DNA of 64,000 bases, from the NCBI RefSeq assembly GCF_009738185.1, contig NZ_CP046509.1, positions 2,297,501 through 2,361,500 of the forward strand. Reading direction: 5' to 3'. Within the stretch, counting starts at the first letter, position 1, and the number at the start of each line of letters is the position of its first letter. The notes beneath the pieces were generated by a model, which ran no database searches, was not told the origin of the DNA, and saw nothing but the letters and a program-made list of their open reading frames with translations. A program made the position numbers and the translations under genes. The DNA is from Erwinia sorbitola. Its GTDB lineage: Bacteria > Pseudomonadota > Gammaproteobacteria > Enterobacterales > Enterobacteriaceae. Positions 33,627 through 42,892 of the stretch are shown piece by piece.

Positions 33627-35075
33627 GTGGCAAAAATCTTCTTACGCAGTGGTAACCTTGACGCCATCCTCGCCCTTGGTGAGAACGGACAGCCGGTTTA
33701 TCTTTCGGCTCTTCAACTGCGCGAAACCCTGCGCCTGAGAAAGCAGGCACAGGTGGCAGACTGTCTGGCCATCCCGCAACCGAACGATGCCGGTGACCGC
33801 CTTGACTGGTATTCTCCGGTAGAGGGCAAAATCACCTCCTGGGCCGCAGCCAGTCATAGCGCTCGCACGTCCGCCCTCAACCAGCTGGTAGCCTGCCAGA
33901 ACACTATTGCCTCGATTAGTGAACGCGCACAGCAGTCCGACAAACCCAGCCAGAAGCTGTTCGGTGCCCTGCTGAATAAAGCGTTGCAATTTCCCGATCA
34001 AAACTACGTTTACCTCGTTGGTGGCAAACCGGTAATTACTTTTTGGGGCTTCGTCAGCCTGGACAAAAAATCACGCCAGGACGTTTTCGACTGTCTGCGG
34101 ATTGAAGAGGATGATGTGCCGTCGCTCGGGCTGTCACGCCTTGCCCCTGCGGCACCAGTGACGCCGCCATCAATTGCCGCCACAGTTTCCCCGGTTATTG
34201 CCCCACTGATTACTCCTGAACCCGCACCAGCTGCCGCGCCTGCACCGGCTCCGGTGGTATCACCCATGCCTGCGCTGGAAATTATTGATGAACCGGAAGT
34301 TGTTACTGAACCGGAAAAGGAGCCGCAGCCTGCAACAGTTGCTGCGCCAGGTAAGCCAAAGGCAAAAATATGGCTGCGCTACAGCTGGGTACTCCCGGCA
34401 GTAGCTCTGCTGATTACGTTTGGCGTGCAGCTGAAAAACAGCAGCGACAAACCAGCGGAAGAACCGCGCGAAACCCCTGCTGCCAAAGCGGCAACACCCA
34501 GTGCTGAACCCGTACCGCAGCCTGCACCTCAAGCGGTGGCTGAGGCCCCTGCTCCCGCGCCGGTAAAAACCACCTCACTGCCGCTGGCTGCGGCGGTTAT
34601 CGCGCCGGTCACTCCTGCCACGACGGCAGTAGCAGAACCAGCTCCAGCACCGGCAGCAGAAGCTGTAGCTAACGTGCGCCCGGCAGGAAAAGATGATCTG
34701 GTGATGCCACAGGATGCCGTTAAAATTGGTTCGACAAAGTTCCTCAACGGCAACTGGCGCGTACTGGTTGAACTGAAAAACTCACTGACCGGCAAGCCAC
34801 CGATGCTGAAATATCAAATGCAAAACGGTAAAGGTATCGCGCGCATTACTCAGGGTGACGGCGTAAGCTGCCGGGTGGAGGTGTTCGCCGGGCTGATGAA
34901 GTCAGGTAACCTGGTGATTAACAGCCGTACCAAAGCGCGCTGCACTGACGGTTCCCGCTATCAGATGCCGGAGCTGGTGTGTAAACAGGGTCTGACCGGT
35001 GCTGCGGAATGCAGCGGCCGCTATAACGACGACACGGTGCTGCCAATGACCATGAAGCGTGAGAGTAAATCATAA
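33627..35075 (+). CDS. srfA: SrfA-type protein (first gene of srfABC)
   Basis: A 482-residue protein starting with GTG (AGGT 9 bases upstream). It has an N-terminal soluble domain (1-170), a Pro/Ala-rich linker, one membrane segment near 252-268 (YSWVLPAVALLITFGVQL), a second Pro/Ala-rich linker, and a C-terminal domain from about 350 (MLKYQMQNGKGIARITQGDG, with three or more Cys). I assign it as SrfA by operon position and layout. The srf genes were named as SsrB-activated genes in Salmonella; the molecular role is unknown. It ends in TAATG, overlapping the srfB start by one base. Confidence 0.75.
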   Translation: MAKIFLRSGNLDAILALGENGQPVYLSALQLRETLRLRKQAQVADCLAIPQPNDAGDRLDWYSPVEGKITSWAAASHSARTSALNQLVACQNTIASISERAQQSDKPSQKLFGALLNKALQFPDQNYVYLVGGKPVITFWGFVSLDKKSRQDVFDCLRIEEDDVPSLGLSRLAPAAPVTPPSIAATVSPVIAPLITPEPAPAAAPAPAPVVSPMPALEIIDEPEVVTEPEKEPQPATVAAPGKPKAKIWLRYSWVLPAVALLITFGVQLKNSSDKPAEEPRETPAAKAATPSAEPVPQPAPQAVAEAPAPAPVKTTSLPLAAAVIAPVTPATTAVAEPAPAPAAEAVANVRPAGKDDLVMPQDAVKIGSTKFLNGNWRVLVELKNSLTGKPPMLKYQMQNGKGIARITQGDGVSCRVEVFAGLMKSGNLVINSRTKARCTDGSRYQMPELVCKQGLTGAAECSGRYNDDTVLPMTMKRESKS

Positions 35076-38059
35076 TGCTGGCGACAATTGCTGACTTCAA
35101 ACCAAATATGACGCTGGTACAGAACAGCGGTATTCAGTTTCTCGACTTTGCCTTAATTCCGGATCTGAATACCGACTGGCCGGGAAAATTCGTTCGTCAG
35201 ACTGCGAACGGCCCACTGCTGCGCCTGAATTACAATGCGCAGGTAGGTAAATATCTGCTGCCGCAGGCGGCAGGCGCGACGCCGGAAGTGGTTAAACCTG
35301 AGTTCAGTTTTCCCCTGGCGCAGTCGCTAACGCTGCTAAACGGTCAGTGGCTGCCGCTGCCATTCTTCCGCTTCAATCCGCCCCGCACTTTTATTGGTGG
35401 CCCGGACAACTGGGCGCGCGTACGTATCATCGCGCTGGAAACCCCGGATGCAAACGGCAACACCCACCGCATAGTGCTGGCGTTTGATACTAAAGTCTGG
35501 GCCGAGGGTGAAGATGAGTCGCTGGCGCTGAATGAGAACGATGTAAAAAATGGCGTCAGCTTTGCGCTGGCACATCGCAGCGATGAACTGGGTGAGTTTC
35601 TCGACCATACCTGGGTCGACGGCTGGCTACGTGAGGCCTTTACCCAGGCAGCCTCAACGCTGGAACAGCGCCCGCAGGTAAATATTAAAGCCTCTCTGCG
35701 CGAGTTTGAATATCAGGCCCATTATCTGAATATTCTGCACCTGCTCGGTCAGCAGCTATCGGTGCCGGAGCTGAAAATCAGTGCGGCAACGCTCCAGGAA
35801 CCCGCCATCGCCGTTGATTTGATCCTCGATGTTGGCAACTCCCACACCTGCGGCATCATGGTGGAAGATCACGTCGACGATCATCAGGGCCTGAAGCACA
35901 CTTACGAATTACAGATGCGCAACCTCAGCGAGCCGCATCAGCTCTATAACGAGCTGTTTGAAAGCCGCGTAGAGTTTGCGCAGGCCAGTTTTGGTAAGCA
36001 GAACTTCTCGCTGGAAAGCGGCCGTGATGATGCTTTTATCTGGCCATCGATCACCCGCGTCGGTCGTGAAGCCGGGCAGCTGGCACTTCAGCGCCTTGGT
36101 ACCGAAGGAGCAACCGGGCTTTCCAGTCCACGCCGTTATCTGTGGGACGAAGAGAGCTATACCCCGGGCTGGCGTTTCAGCCGTACACCGGGCAATCTGC
36201 TACAGGAACCGCTGGCAACAGCCCTGCCGCTCACCTATCTGATCAATGATGAAGGGCAGCCGCTGTATACGATCCCGCTGGAAGATCGTCTTCCCGTTTT
36301 CGCTCCGCACTACAGTCGTAGTTCGGTGATGAGCCTGATGCTGTCAGAGCTGCTGGCGCAGGCGATGTTGCAGATGAACAGCCCCTTACAGCGCCAGAAA
36401 ATGTTGCACAGCAGTGCGCCACGCCAGCTGCGTAATATCATCCTTACCCTGCCGTCGGCGATGCCGAAGCCAGAACGTGAAATCTTCCGCCGCCGGATGC
36501 TGGAAGCCATTGCCCTTGTATGGAAAGCGATGGGCTGGCATCCGATGGATGATGACTTCACCAGCGCAGAAGATAAAGCCAAAAGCAGCGTGCCGGTGCC
36601 GGATGTGCAGATGGAGTGGGATGAAGCCACCTGTGGGCAGATGGTCTATCTGTATAACGAAACTCAGGTCAACTTTGGTGGCCGCGCAGAGGCTTTCTTT
36701 GCCAGCATGGCGCGCCCCGATCGCGCCCGTGCTGCCGATGAGCCGGCCGGGAAAACCCTGCGTATAGCATCAATTGATATCGGCGGCGGCACCACCGATC
36801 TGGCGATCACTCAGTACCGCCTGGATGATGGTGTGGGCAATAACGTTAAAATCATGCCACGCTTGCTGTTCCGTGAAGGTTTCAAACTGGCGGGCGACGA
36901 TATCCTGCTGGATGTGATTCAGCTGTACGTACTGCCTGCCTTGCAGGCGGCATTTAAGCAGGCCGGGATGGTAAACCCGGAAGCGGTTATGACCCGCCTG
37001 TTTGGTCATGAGGGCCGCCTTGACGGCCACTCTACGCTGCGTCAGCAGGTGACATTGCAGCTGTTTATCCCGCTGGGCCAGGGGATCCTTGAAGCCTATG
37101 AAACCTTTGATCCGCTTGATCTGACGGCTGAAATTGACGCTCGTTTTGGTGAGCTGCTGACGCAGGCACCGACAGACAAACTACTCGACTACATCAACCG
37201 TGAGATCCAGCGTGAGCTGCCGGGCGAAGCCAGGGGTTTTGATATCTTGTCGGTACCGCTGATTGTCCGTCTCAGCAAGCTGCATGCGGAGTTCCTCTCA
37301 CCGCGTATGAATATCACCCACAGCCTGCGCTCAATGTCTGAGGTGGTGGCGGTTTATGACTGTGACGTGCTGCTGCTGACTGGCCGTCCTTCGCGCTTCC
37401 CTGGCGTCCAGGCACTGTTCCGCCATCTGCAACCGCTGCCGGTGAGCCGGATTCTGTCACTCGACGGCTATCACACCAACGACTGGTATCCGTTTAACAA
37501 GCAGGGAAAAATCGAGAATCCAAAATCCACGGCGGCCGTGGGGGCAATGCTTTGCCTGTTGTCTCTCGATCTGCGTCTGGCGAACTTCTGGTTTAAAGCC
37601 GGTGATTTCCAGCCTTACTCCACTATCCGTTATCTGGGGATGCTGGATGGCACCGGCGCGCTGACGGCGGATAACGTCTGGTACAGCGATATCGACCTCG
37701 ATCAGCATAATTTCACCCTTGACGTGCGCAGCCGCTTCCAGGTTCGCGGCGCCATCACGCTGGGCTTCCGCCAGCTGGACAATGACCGCTGGCCTGCCTC
37801 ACCGCTCTATACGCTGACTATTGTTGATTCCCAACTGGCGCGAAGCGTGGCGGGCGATAAAGTGTTACGTATCAAGCTGGCGGTAAGTCGTCCGTTTGGT
37901 GAGTTTGGTCCGGAACGGTTTGATATTGCCGATGCTACTCTGGATGATGGCAGCCAGGTGCCGCTGGAGCATCTGCGCCTGCGCCTGAATACGCTGGCCA
38001 GCAGCGCCTCTGGAATGGCGCATTACTGGATTGACAGCGGGAGCGTCTTTAAGAAATGA
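35075..38059 (+). CDS. srfB: SrfB virulence-factor family protein (actin/Hsp70-like ATPase)
   Basis: A 994-residue protein matching the SrfB family. Two ASKHA-type nucleotide motifs stand out: LILDVGNSHTCGIM near residue 248 and ASIDIGGGTTDLAIT near 565. They correspond to the phosphate-1 and phosphate-2 loops of Hsp70/actin folds. This suggests an ATP-binding, possibly assembling protein. It is translationally coupled to both neighbours. The published association is with virulence regulons; no direct mechanism is established. Confidence 0.85.
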   Translation: MLATIADFKPNMTLVQNSGIQFLDFALIPDLNTDWPGKFVRQTANGPLLRLNYNAQVGKYLLPQAAGATPEVVKPEFSFPLAQSLTLLNGQWLPLPFFRFNPPRTFIGGPDNWARVRIIALETPDANGNTHRIVLAFDTKVWAEGEDESLALNENDVKNGVSFALAHRSDELGEFLDHTWVDGWLREAFTQAASTLEQRPQVNIKASLREFEYQAHYLNILHLLGQQLSVPELKISAATLQEPAIAVDLILDVGNSHTCGIMVEDHVDDHQGLKHTYELQMRNLSEPHQLYNELFESRVEFAQASFGKQNFSLESGRDDAFIWPSITRVGREAGQLALQRLGTEGATGLSSPRRYLWDEESYTPGWRFSRTPGNLLQEPLATALPLTYLINDEGQPLYTIPLEDRLPVFAPHYSRSSVMSLMLSELLAQAMLQMNSPLQRQKMLHSSAPRQLRNIILTLPSAMPKPEREIFRRRMLEAIALVWKAMGWHPMDDDFTSAEDKAKSSVPVPDVQMEWDEATCGQMVYLYNETQVNFGGRAEAFFASMARPDRARAADEPAGKTLRIASIDIGGGTTDLAITQYRLDDGVGNNVKIMPRLLFREGFKLAGDDILLDVIQLYVLPALQAAFKQAGMVNPEAVMTRLFGHEGRLDGHSTLRQQVTLQLFIPLGQGILEAYETFDPLDLTAEIDARFGELLTQAPTDKLLDYINREIQRELPGEARGFDILSVPLIVRLSKLHAEFLSPRMNITHSLRSMSEVVAVYDCDVLLLTGRPSRFPGVQALFRHLQPLPVSRILSLDGYHTNDWYPFNKQGKIENPKSTAAVGAMLCLLSLDLRLANFWFKAGDFQPYSTIRYLGMLDGTGALTADNVWYSDIDLDQHNFTLDVRSRFQVRGAITLGFRQLDNDRWPASPLYTLTIVDSQLARSVAGDKVLRIKLAVSRPFGEFGPERFDIADATLDDGSQVPLEHLRLRLNTLASSASGMAHYWIDSGSVFKK

Positions 38060-40446
38060 AATCTCTCAATAAAATCCTGACAGCTCAGGCCAATAAAAAA
38101 CGTGATGCCCTGACCCAGGGTATCGAGCAGGCGCTGACCTGGCTGGAAACAAACCGTCAGCAGGCACCGCGCCTGAATATGGAAGCGGATCGTCTGGCGA
38201 TCAAGCTGCTGCGTCAGCATAATCGTGCCAGTGTGCTGGCACGCAATACTCCGCAGAACTGCGCCATCGGGCTGTTTGGCCTGTCTCAGGCGGGCAAGTC
38301 GTATCTGATCAGTGCGCTGGCGGCCAGCGAGAAAGGCCGACTTGAGTGCGCGCTCGGCAACAGCGTGCTGGATTATGCCAGTCAGCTTAATCCGCAGCAG
38401 CACACGGCTAATCTGGTTCAGCGCTTCAGCGGTCAGCAGCAGAGCAGCGATAGCAGCTGGCCGGTTCAGCTCTCTTTGCTGACCGAATGTGACCTTGTTG
38501 CGGTACTGGCTTTGCAATATGCACAGCGCGGAAGTGACACTGTCACTCCTCTTGATGAGTCTCAGTTTGGCGAACGCGTTCAGAATGCGGCGATGTATCG
38601 CCAGCCTGATGTCGTTAACGGCGTTAATCGCCATCAGATGGTTGCCCTGTGGGATGCTCTCAGTATCAGCCTGCCGCGAAACAGCGCGCAGGAGAGTCAC
38701 TTCTGGCCGCAGGCCGTTGAGCTGGCACCGCTGCTGGGCGTAGATGACCGTGCCAGACTGTTCTCTCTGCTGTGGGGCGAAGATCGCCAGCTGACGGCGC
38801 TGTATCGCCAGCTGGCTCATGTTCTGCATCACCTCTCCGGCGTGACTCAGGTGTTAGCTCCCCTGAGCGTGCTGGATGAGCCTTCTTACAGTCTGCTTAA
38901 CAGCTCCGGCGTCAGCCAGTTTAATGCCACAGCCGACCTGACGTTGCAGGTGGTACCACGCCATCTTGGCCGCAGCCTGGCACCCGTCAGCGTGGCACTG
39001 GCGGAGCTGACGCTATTGAGCCGTGAAGTACTGCTGCCGCTCTATAGTGCTCCGCGAGAAGAGCTGTTTACTGAAGTCGACCTGCTCGACTTCCCCGGCT
39101 TTATTGATTTAACCGTACTGCCCGACGATGAACAGCATGAGCTGGCGCTGGAATTTTTACAGGCGCGTCGTCCCTTCCTGCTTCAGCGTGCCGCCGAAGA
39201 GCAGGATGTCACCCATCTGCTGGTATGCAGTGCCTCAGCGCATCGCAATGAGACACGTCATATTGGTCGCCTGCTCGACTTCTGGGTTAAACAAACTCAG
39301 GGCGAAACCACAGCGCAGCGCAGCGGGCGTAAGCCCGGTCTGATCTGGGCAATGACACCGTTCGATCAACGCGTTACCCACGGTCATAATCACGACGCTG
39401 CGGTGCAACGTTTTGTGGGAAACCCCGGCGATGCCTGGGGTGCAATGCTGGCAATGGATGAGAAAGGTGTGCAGCGAATGGCTGCCTACCTGGTCAATGA
39501 AGTGCGTTCCGAAAGCAAACTGGCGCGAATTGCTACCCAGCGTGAGGAGATTCAGCGAGAGCTCAGTGAAAACCTTCTGGGACGCTGGTATCAGGCGGCC
39601 GAAGGGGAAGATCCGGCAGAGCGTCTGCGCATTGCTGAATCCCTGCTGAAAGCGCTGCAAACCCGCACAGGCGTACACGGTGAGCTGCTGGAACGTCTGG
39701 TGCCGGTTCGCGATACTCTGCGCCATCTGTTTCTGCAACGTCAGATGCGCACCGAACGCACCGCCGCCGACGAGTACAGCATTAGCGAAGACGATCCCTT
39801 TGGCATAGGAATGACAATCGACCTGTTAAGTGACGAACCTTTGAACGCTGTGCAGACCAGCTATCACAGTGCTCCTGTCGTCGATCAGGAAGCTGAATTT
39901 GCCCAGAGCGTCTACCGTCACTGGGTGAACCAGCTGCGCCAGCTGCCGGACAATGGCCCGCTGCTGGAGCTGTTGGGCATCAGTAAACCAACGCTGGAAA
40001 TGCTGACAGAGGAGCTGATCACCGCCAGCGTTCGTCAGGAGCTGGAAGGATCGCTGGTGCGTGTGCTGGCCGACAGTGACGCACAGGGCTTACCGGCGGA
40101 GCAGATCGCCGATCGTCAGGTTTCCCGTGCACTTAGCGTGCTGGGTGATTTTGTTGCCTGGCTGGGTTTCCAGCAGCTGCCGGAAAAACAGCGCCCGGAA
40201 AGCCGCATCAATCGCGGACAGAAGATCTTTGCTAAACCAGAGGCGCAGACGGTGAATCTCGGCCCGGGACAACGTCTGACGCGTCTGGCATTAAAACCCA
40301 ACAACCATGCGGCGTTTTACATCTACGACTGGCTGGTGGGCTTAAATGAGATGATTGTGCAGAATGCCGGCTATGCTGCATCGCGCGAGATCAGCCTTGA
40401 GCAGCGCGAGAAGCTGGCACAGATTTTAAAACTGATCCGCCGTTAA
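38056..40446 (+). CDS. srfC: SrfC family P-loop GTPase-like protein
   Basis: A 796-residue SrfC-family protein. The P-loop is at FGLSQAGKSYL (about 74-84) and a G3-like motif at DLLDFPGFI (about 342). The long helical remainder gives a dynamin-like appearance. The ATG overlaps the srfB stop by 4 bases (ATGA). Together the operon encodes one membrane-anchored protein, one actin-like ATPase and one GTPase-like protein, which suggests a single machine. Its substrate and location are unknown. Confidence 0.83.
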   Translation: MKSLNKILTAQANKKRDALTQGIEQALTWLETNRQQAPRLNMEADRLAIKLLRQHNRASVLARNTPQNCAIGLFGLSQAGKSYLISALAASEKGRLECALGNSVLDYASQLNPQQHTANLVQRFSGQQQSSDSSWPVQLSLLTECDLVAVLALQYAQRGSDTVTPLDESQFGERVQNAAMYRQPDVVNGVNRHQMVALWDALSISLPRNSAQESHFWPQAVELAPLLGVDDRARLFSLLWGEDRQLTALYRQLAHVLHHLSGVTQVLAPLSVLDEPSYSLLNSSGVSQFNATADLTLQVVPRHLGRSLAPVSVALAELTLLSREVLLPLYSAPREELFTEVDLLDFPGFIDLTVLPDDEQHELALEFLQARRPFLLQRAAEEQDVTHLLVCSASAHRNETRHIGRLLDFWVKQTQGETTAQRSGRKPGLIWAMTPFDQRVTHGHNHDAAVQRFVGNPGDAWGAMLAMDEKGVQRMAAYLVNEVRSESKLARIATQREEIQRELSENLLGRWYQAAEGEDPAERLRIAESLLKALQTRTGVHGELLERLVPVRDTLRHLFLQRQMRTERTAADEYSISEDDPFGIGMTIDLLSDEPLNAVQTSYHSAPVVDQEAEFAQSVYRHWVNQLRQLPDNGPLLELLGISKPTLEMLTEELITASVRQELEGSLVRVLADSDAQGLPAEQIADRQVSRALSVLGDFVAWLGFQQLPEKQRPESRINRGQKIFAKPEAQTVNLGPGQRLTRLALKPNNHAAFYIYDWLVGLNEMIVQNAGYAASREISLEQREKLAQILKLIRR

Positions 40447-40727
40447 TCCCCTGCGGGCATTGAGCTGATCCGTACGCTGAATGCCCCGCCGGTTTCCTGC
40501 TCTGCTTCCTGCATCACCGAGACAATCCGCTCCAGCGCTGCCTGCTGCGGATGGTTGTCCAGATGGCGTAAAGTAATTCGTACCGGCAGCGGAATACCTG
40601 CGGTTAACATATCCCACAGCGCATCGAGATTGGCACCGAAATAACCGAGATCAAACTTATGCGCAAACTGACGGTAGAACTCTTCCGTATCAGTGACGTG
40701 CTGCAAATCAATTGTCACCATCTGCAT
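40443..40727 (-). CDS. barstar-family RNase inhibitor
   Basis: A 94-residue barstar homologue: MVTIDLQHVTDTEEFYRQFA, then the inhibitory-helix region FGANLDALWDMLTAGI and the C-terminal beta strand. The Asp and the NLDALWD helix that plugs the barnase active site are present. The longer frame from 40772 would overlap the barnase gene; the ATG at 40727 lies one base after the barnase stop, so I chose it. It overlaps the end of srfC by 4 bases. It should neutralise the ribonuclease encoded just upstream. Confidence 0.9.
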   Translation of the reverse strand: MQMVTIDLQHVTDTEEFYRQFAHKFDLGYFGANLDALWDMLTAGIPLPVRITLRHLDNHPQQAALERIVSVMQEAEQETGGAFSVRISSMPAGD

Positions 40728-40728
40728 C

Positions 40729-41202
40729 TCAGTGTACCTGCTCAAAGTGGCGATAATGGTCGCGCGTGACATAGATCAGGCCGTCGCTGGAGTAAAGCAT
40801 CCGATCCGTGCCGCGCCGCCCGCACTGATAGTTAACGTCGGCTTCAAACCAGCTCCGTCCGTTTTTCTCCGGCAGCCCTCCTTCACGATTACTGAAGCGA
40901 TCGCCGCCAATGGCTCGCCCCGGCAGCACGCTACACAGATTGCCTTTAGCGGGATCCCATCCCTGACGGCGTGCATCACCTTTGCGGATGTAATACTCAG
41001 GAAGCTTCTGGTGCTGGCGAAAATAGTCTGCCACTCGCTGCTGCTTTGTCAGTTCGCTGATAGCGCTGCTGCTATCACTTTGACGCGTTGATACTGCCTG
41101 CTCATGAGCAGAGACCGGAGCGCGCGCTTCACCCTGCTGGCGCAGACCAGCATAGCTGGCAACGATGGCGAAGATGGCGGCAATAATGAGTTTTTTATTC
41201 AT
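40729..41202 (-). CDS. barnase-type ribonuclease with N-terminal signal/anchor
   Basis: A 157-residue protein. An N-terminal hydrophobic segment (LIIAAIFAIVASYAGL) is followed by a linker and a barnase domain that resembles Bacillus barnase nearly block for block: GWDPAKGNLCSVLPG, IGGDRFSNREGGLPE, then FEADVNY (general base Glu), RMLYSSDGLIY (Arg) and RDHYRHF (His). Two extra Cys, in NLCS and NYQCG, could form a disulfide in the periplasm or outside. It is co-transcribed with barstar. The combination suggests an exported RNase with cytoplasmic self-protection. Confidence 0.9.
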   Translation of the reverse strand: MNKKLIIAAIFAIVASYAGLRQQGEARAPVSAHEQAVSTRQSDSSSAISELTKQQRVADYFRQHQKLPEYYIRKGDARRQGWDPAKGNLCSVLPGRAIGGDRFSNREGGLPEKNGRSWFEADVNYQCGRRGTDRMLYSSDGLIYVTRDHYRHFEQVH

Positions 41203-41286
41203 GCGCGCAGTTTAGCAAAACTGGCCTGGCAGATGATGAGAAAAATGCGATGCGGCCCGCACTTCAGGGGCCGCCGTTCGGGGGAG

Positions 41287-42204
41287 TTATTTATCTGCGT
41301 ACTTCTTCATATTTTCAGGCGTGACCAGCTCAAACGGGATCCAGTGATAAGCGTCCAGTTTTTCGCCTTTGATCAGACGCTGTGCCACATCAACGGAGGC
41401 TTTGCCCTGTCCCACGGCATCCTGGAACACCGTCACCTGCATTTTACCGGAAGACATCGCCTTTAGTCCGTCAGGCGTGGCATCAATACCGCCTACCAGC
41501 ACCTTACTCTCTTTGTTGCCTGACTGTTGCAGCGCCATAATGGCCCCAATCGCCATTTCATCATTGTTGGCGGCAACGATATCGATCTCTTCACCGTTAC
41601 TGATCCAACTCAGCATCAGATCCATACCTTCACTGCGCGAGTAGTTGGCGCTCTGCTTCTGTACGACTTTCATTTTCGGATATTTAGCCACTACCTGTTC
41701 AACGTCTTTTGTACGCTGCAAAGCACCAGCATCGCTCAGGTTGCCAATCATTACCCCAACTTTGCCCTGATAATTAGCGAGTCGCGCCAGCTCTTCCATT
41801 TGTAAAGTGCCAGACTGCTTCTCATCTGATCCGACAAATACTACGCCCGGTGGCAGGGTTTTATCGCCAGGAGTACGGTTAACATAGACCAGCGGGACTT
41901 TCGCCTGGCTGACCAGTTTGGTCATCGCCGGGGTACCTGCTGAGTTCACCGGGTCAACGATAATCGCATCAACGCCTGCGCTGATAAAGCTCTGAACCTG
42001 ATCGGTTTGACGGCCGACATCACCGCGAGCATCTTCAAACTGCACGGTAATGCCGCGCTCTTTAGCTTCTTTATCAATCGCCTGGCGAATAATGGTCAGG
42101 AAGTTCTGATCAAAGTAGGCCATTGATACGCCGATGGTTTCAGCCAGCGTTGAAGTGGAGCAGCTCAGTGCCGCTACCAGCAGCAGTTTTTTCATATGTT
42201 TCAT
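41287..42204 (-). CDS. periplasmic sugar-binding protein (RbsB-like), orphan
   Basis: A 305-residue type I periplasmic binding protein with a signal peptide ending STLAE. Family motifs include GVSMAYFDQNFLTIIRQA, AGVDAIIVDPVNSAGT, VFVGSDEKQSG, AANNDEMAIGAIMAL and GGIDATPDGLKAM. GGAG lies 7 bases from the ATG. Binding proteins of this type serve ribose, rhizopine or inositol transporters. No ATPase or permease is adjacent, so it either works with a distant transporter or with a chemoreceptor. Confidence 0.88.
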   Translation of the reverse strand: MKHMKKLLLVAALSCSTSTLAETIGVSMAYFDQNFLTIIRQAIDKEAKERGITVQFEDARGDVGRQTDQVQSFISAGVDAIIVDPVNSAGTPAMTKLVSQAKVPLVYVNRTPGDKTLPPGVVFVGSDEKQSGTLQMEELARLANYQGKVGVMIGNLSDAGALQRTKDVEQVVAKYPKMKVVQKQSANYSRSEGMDLMLSWISNGEEIDIVAANNDEMAIGAIMALQQSGNKESKVLVGGIDATPDGLKAMSSGKMQVTVFQDAVGQGKASVDVAQRLIKGEKLDAYHWIPFELVTPENMKKYADK

Positions 42205-42596
42205 TCTTATTCTCCAGAGGCGGCAAGATATCCTTGCGGTGAAAATGAAATATAAACACCGCAGCGAGAGAGTAATGAAACAAATGGTTTATCAGCAATC
42301 TAAATTTAACGGAATCGCAACATTCGTCACGCTTTACGTTCAAGAGGAGTAAAAACCCAATATCCGCTGCTCATTGCGGACTTCCATCCACGCAGGCCGG
42401 GCAGTTACCCTTCCTGATCGACACCGACGTTTAGCCTCAGGGAACATCAAAATATTAATTTTTTTTCTGACTGGCGCTTTCAGGCATTGGGACTATTCTT
42501 ACGTCGGGATCGTTGCTGGTTCCTTTATGGTACAGTTTTACCGCCCGGCGAAAGCCGGGTTTTTTATGTCTGCGGAAAAACAAGGAGCATGTACCG
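42205..42596. other. intergenic region upstream of a small membrane protein
   Basis: About 390 bases without a supported gene. It should hold the promoter of the minus-strand binding protein. The plus strand ends in the terminator at 42544. The 98-codon frame crossing it (42374-42667) is interrupted by that terminator and is not believed. Confidence 0.45.
42544..42566 (+). terminator. rho-independent terminator or attenuator
   Basis: A 6-bp GC stem (CCCGGC / GCCGGG) with a GAAA tetraloop runs into a run of about seven T residues. It lies 31 bases before the ATG of a 65-residue membrane protein and after 300 bases with no gene on this strand, so it either ends a small RNA or attenuates the downstream gene. 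Confidence 0.85.
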
Positions 42597-42794
42597 ATGA
42601 TTATGCCGGTCAAAATTCTGTATATTCATTCAGCCGTCAGTATTACCTTAGGCGTTTTGCTTTATAACACTTATCGCAGAAAAGGAAGAAACCCCTCTGT
42701 TAAGAGCACAGCAATCATTATATTGCTTTTGATGCTGGCCATCGTCGCCGCTCTGGGAGGCTATCTTTGGGATGATATACATTCAGAATATTGA
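42597..42794 (+). CDS. 65-residue two-helix membrane protein
   Basis: A small protein with two hydrophobic segments, IHSAVSITLGVLLYNTY and AIIILLLMLAIVAALGGYLW, separated by a basic loop (RRKGRNPSVK). Positive-inside bias puts the loop in the cytoplasm. AAGGAG lies 9 bases before the ATG at 42597; the frame from 42513 would run through the terminator hairpin. I do not recognise the family. Confidence 0.6.
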   Translation: MIMPVKILYIHSAVSITLGVLLYNTYRRKGRNPSVKSTAIIILLLMLAIVAALGGYLWDDIHSEY

Positions 42795-42816
42795 TTGATG
42801 ATGTGAATACTGTGGG

Positions 42817-42892
42817 TCACCCATACACCCAATCCATCGTAAGCATCAGAACTGGCGGTAATTGCTGAAAAAAGCGTGGTCAGCAGCATACT
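42817..42892 (-). pseudogene. duplicated 3' end fragment of the AEC transporter gene
   Basis: These 76 bases match 44312-44389 except for a 2-base deletion (TG after GGCG). The match begins exactly at the AEC stop codon and covers its last 25 codons. The reading frame is lost by the deletion. It marks the left border of the inserted effector/immunity cassette. Confidence 0.9.

Noticed and set aside
42374..42667. A 97-codon plus-strand frame before the small membrane protein
   Set aside because: It runs through the T-run terminator at 42544-42566, and the well-placed ribosome binding site belongs to the other frame.
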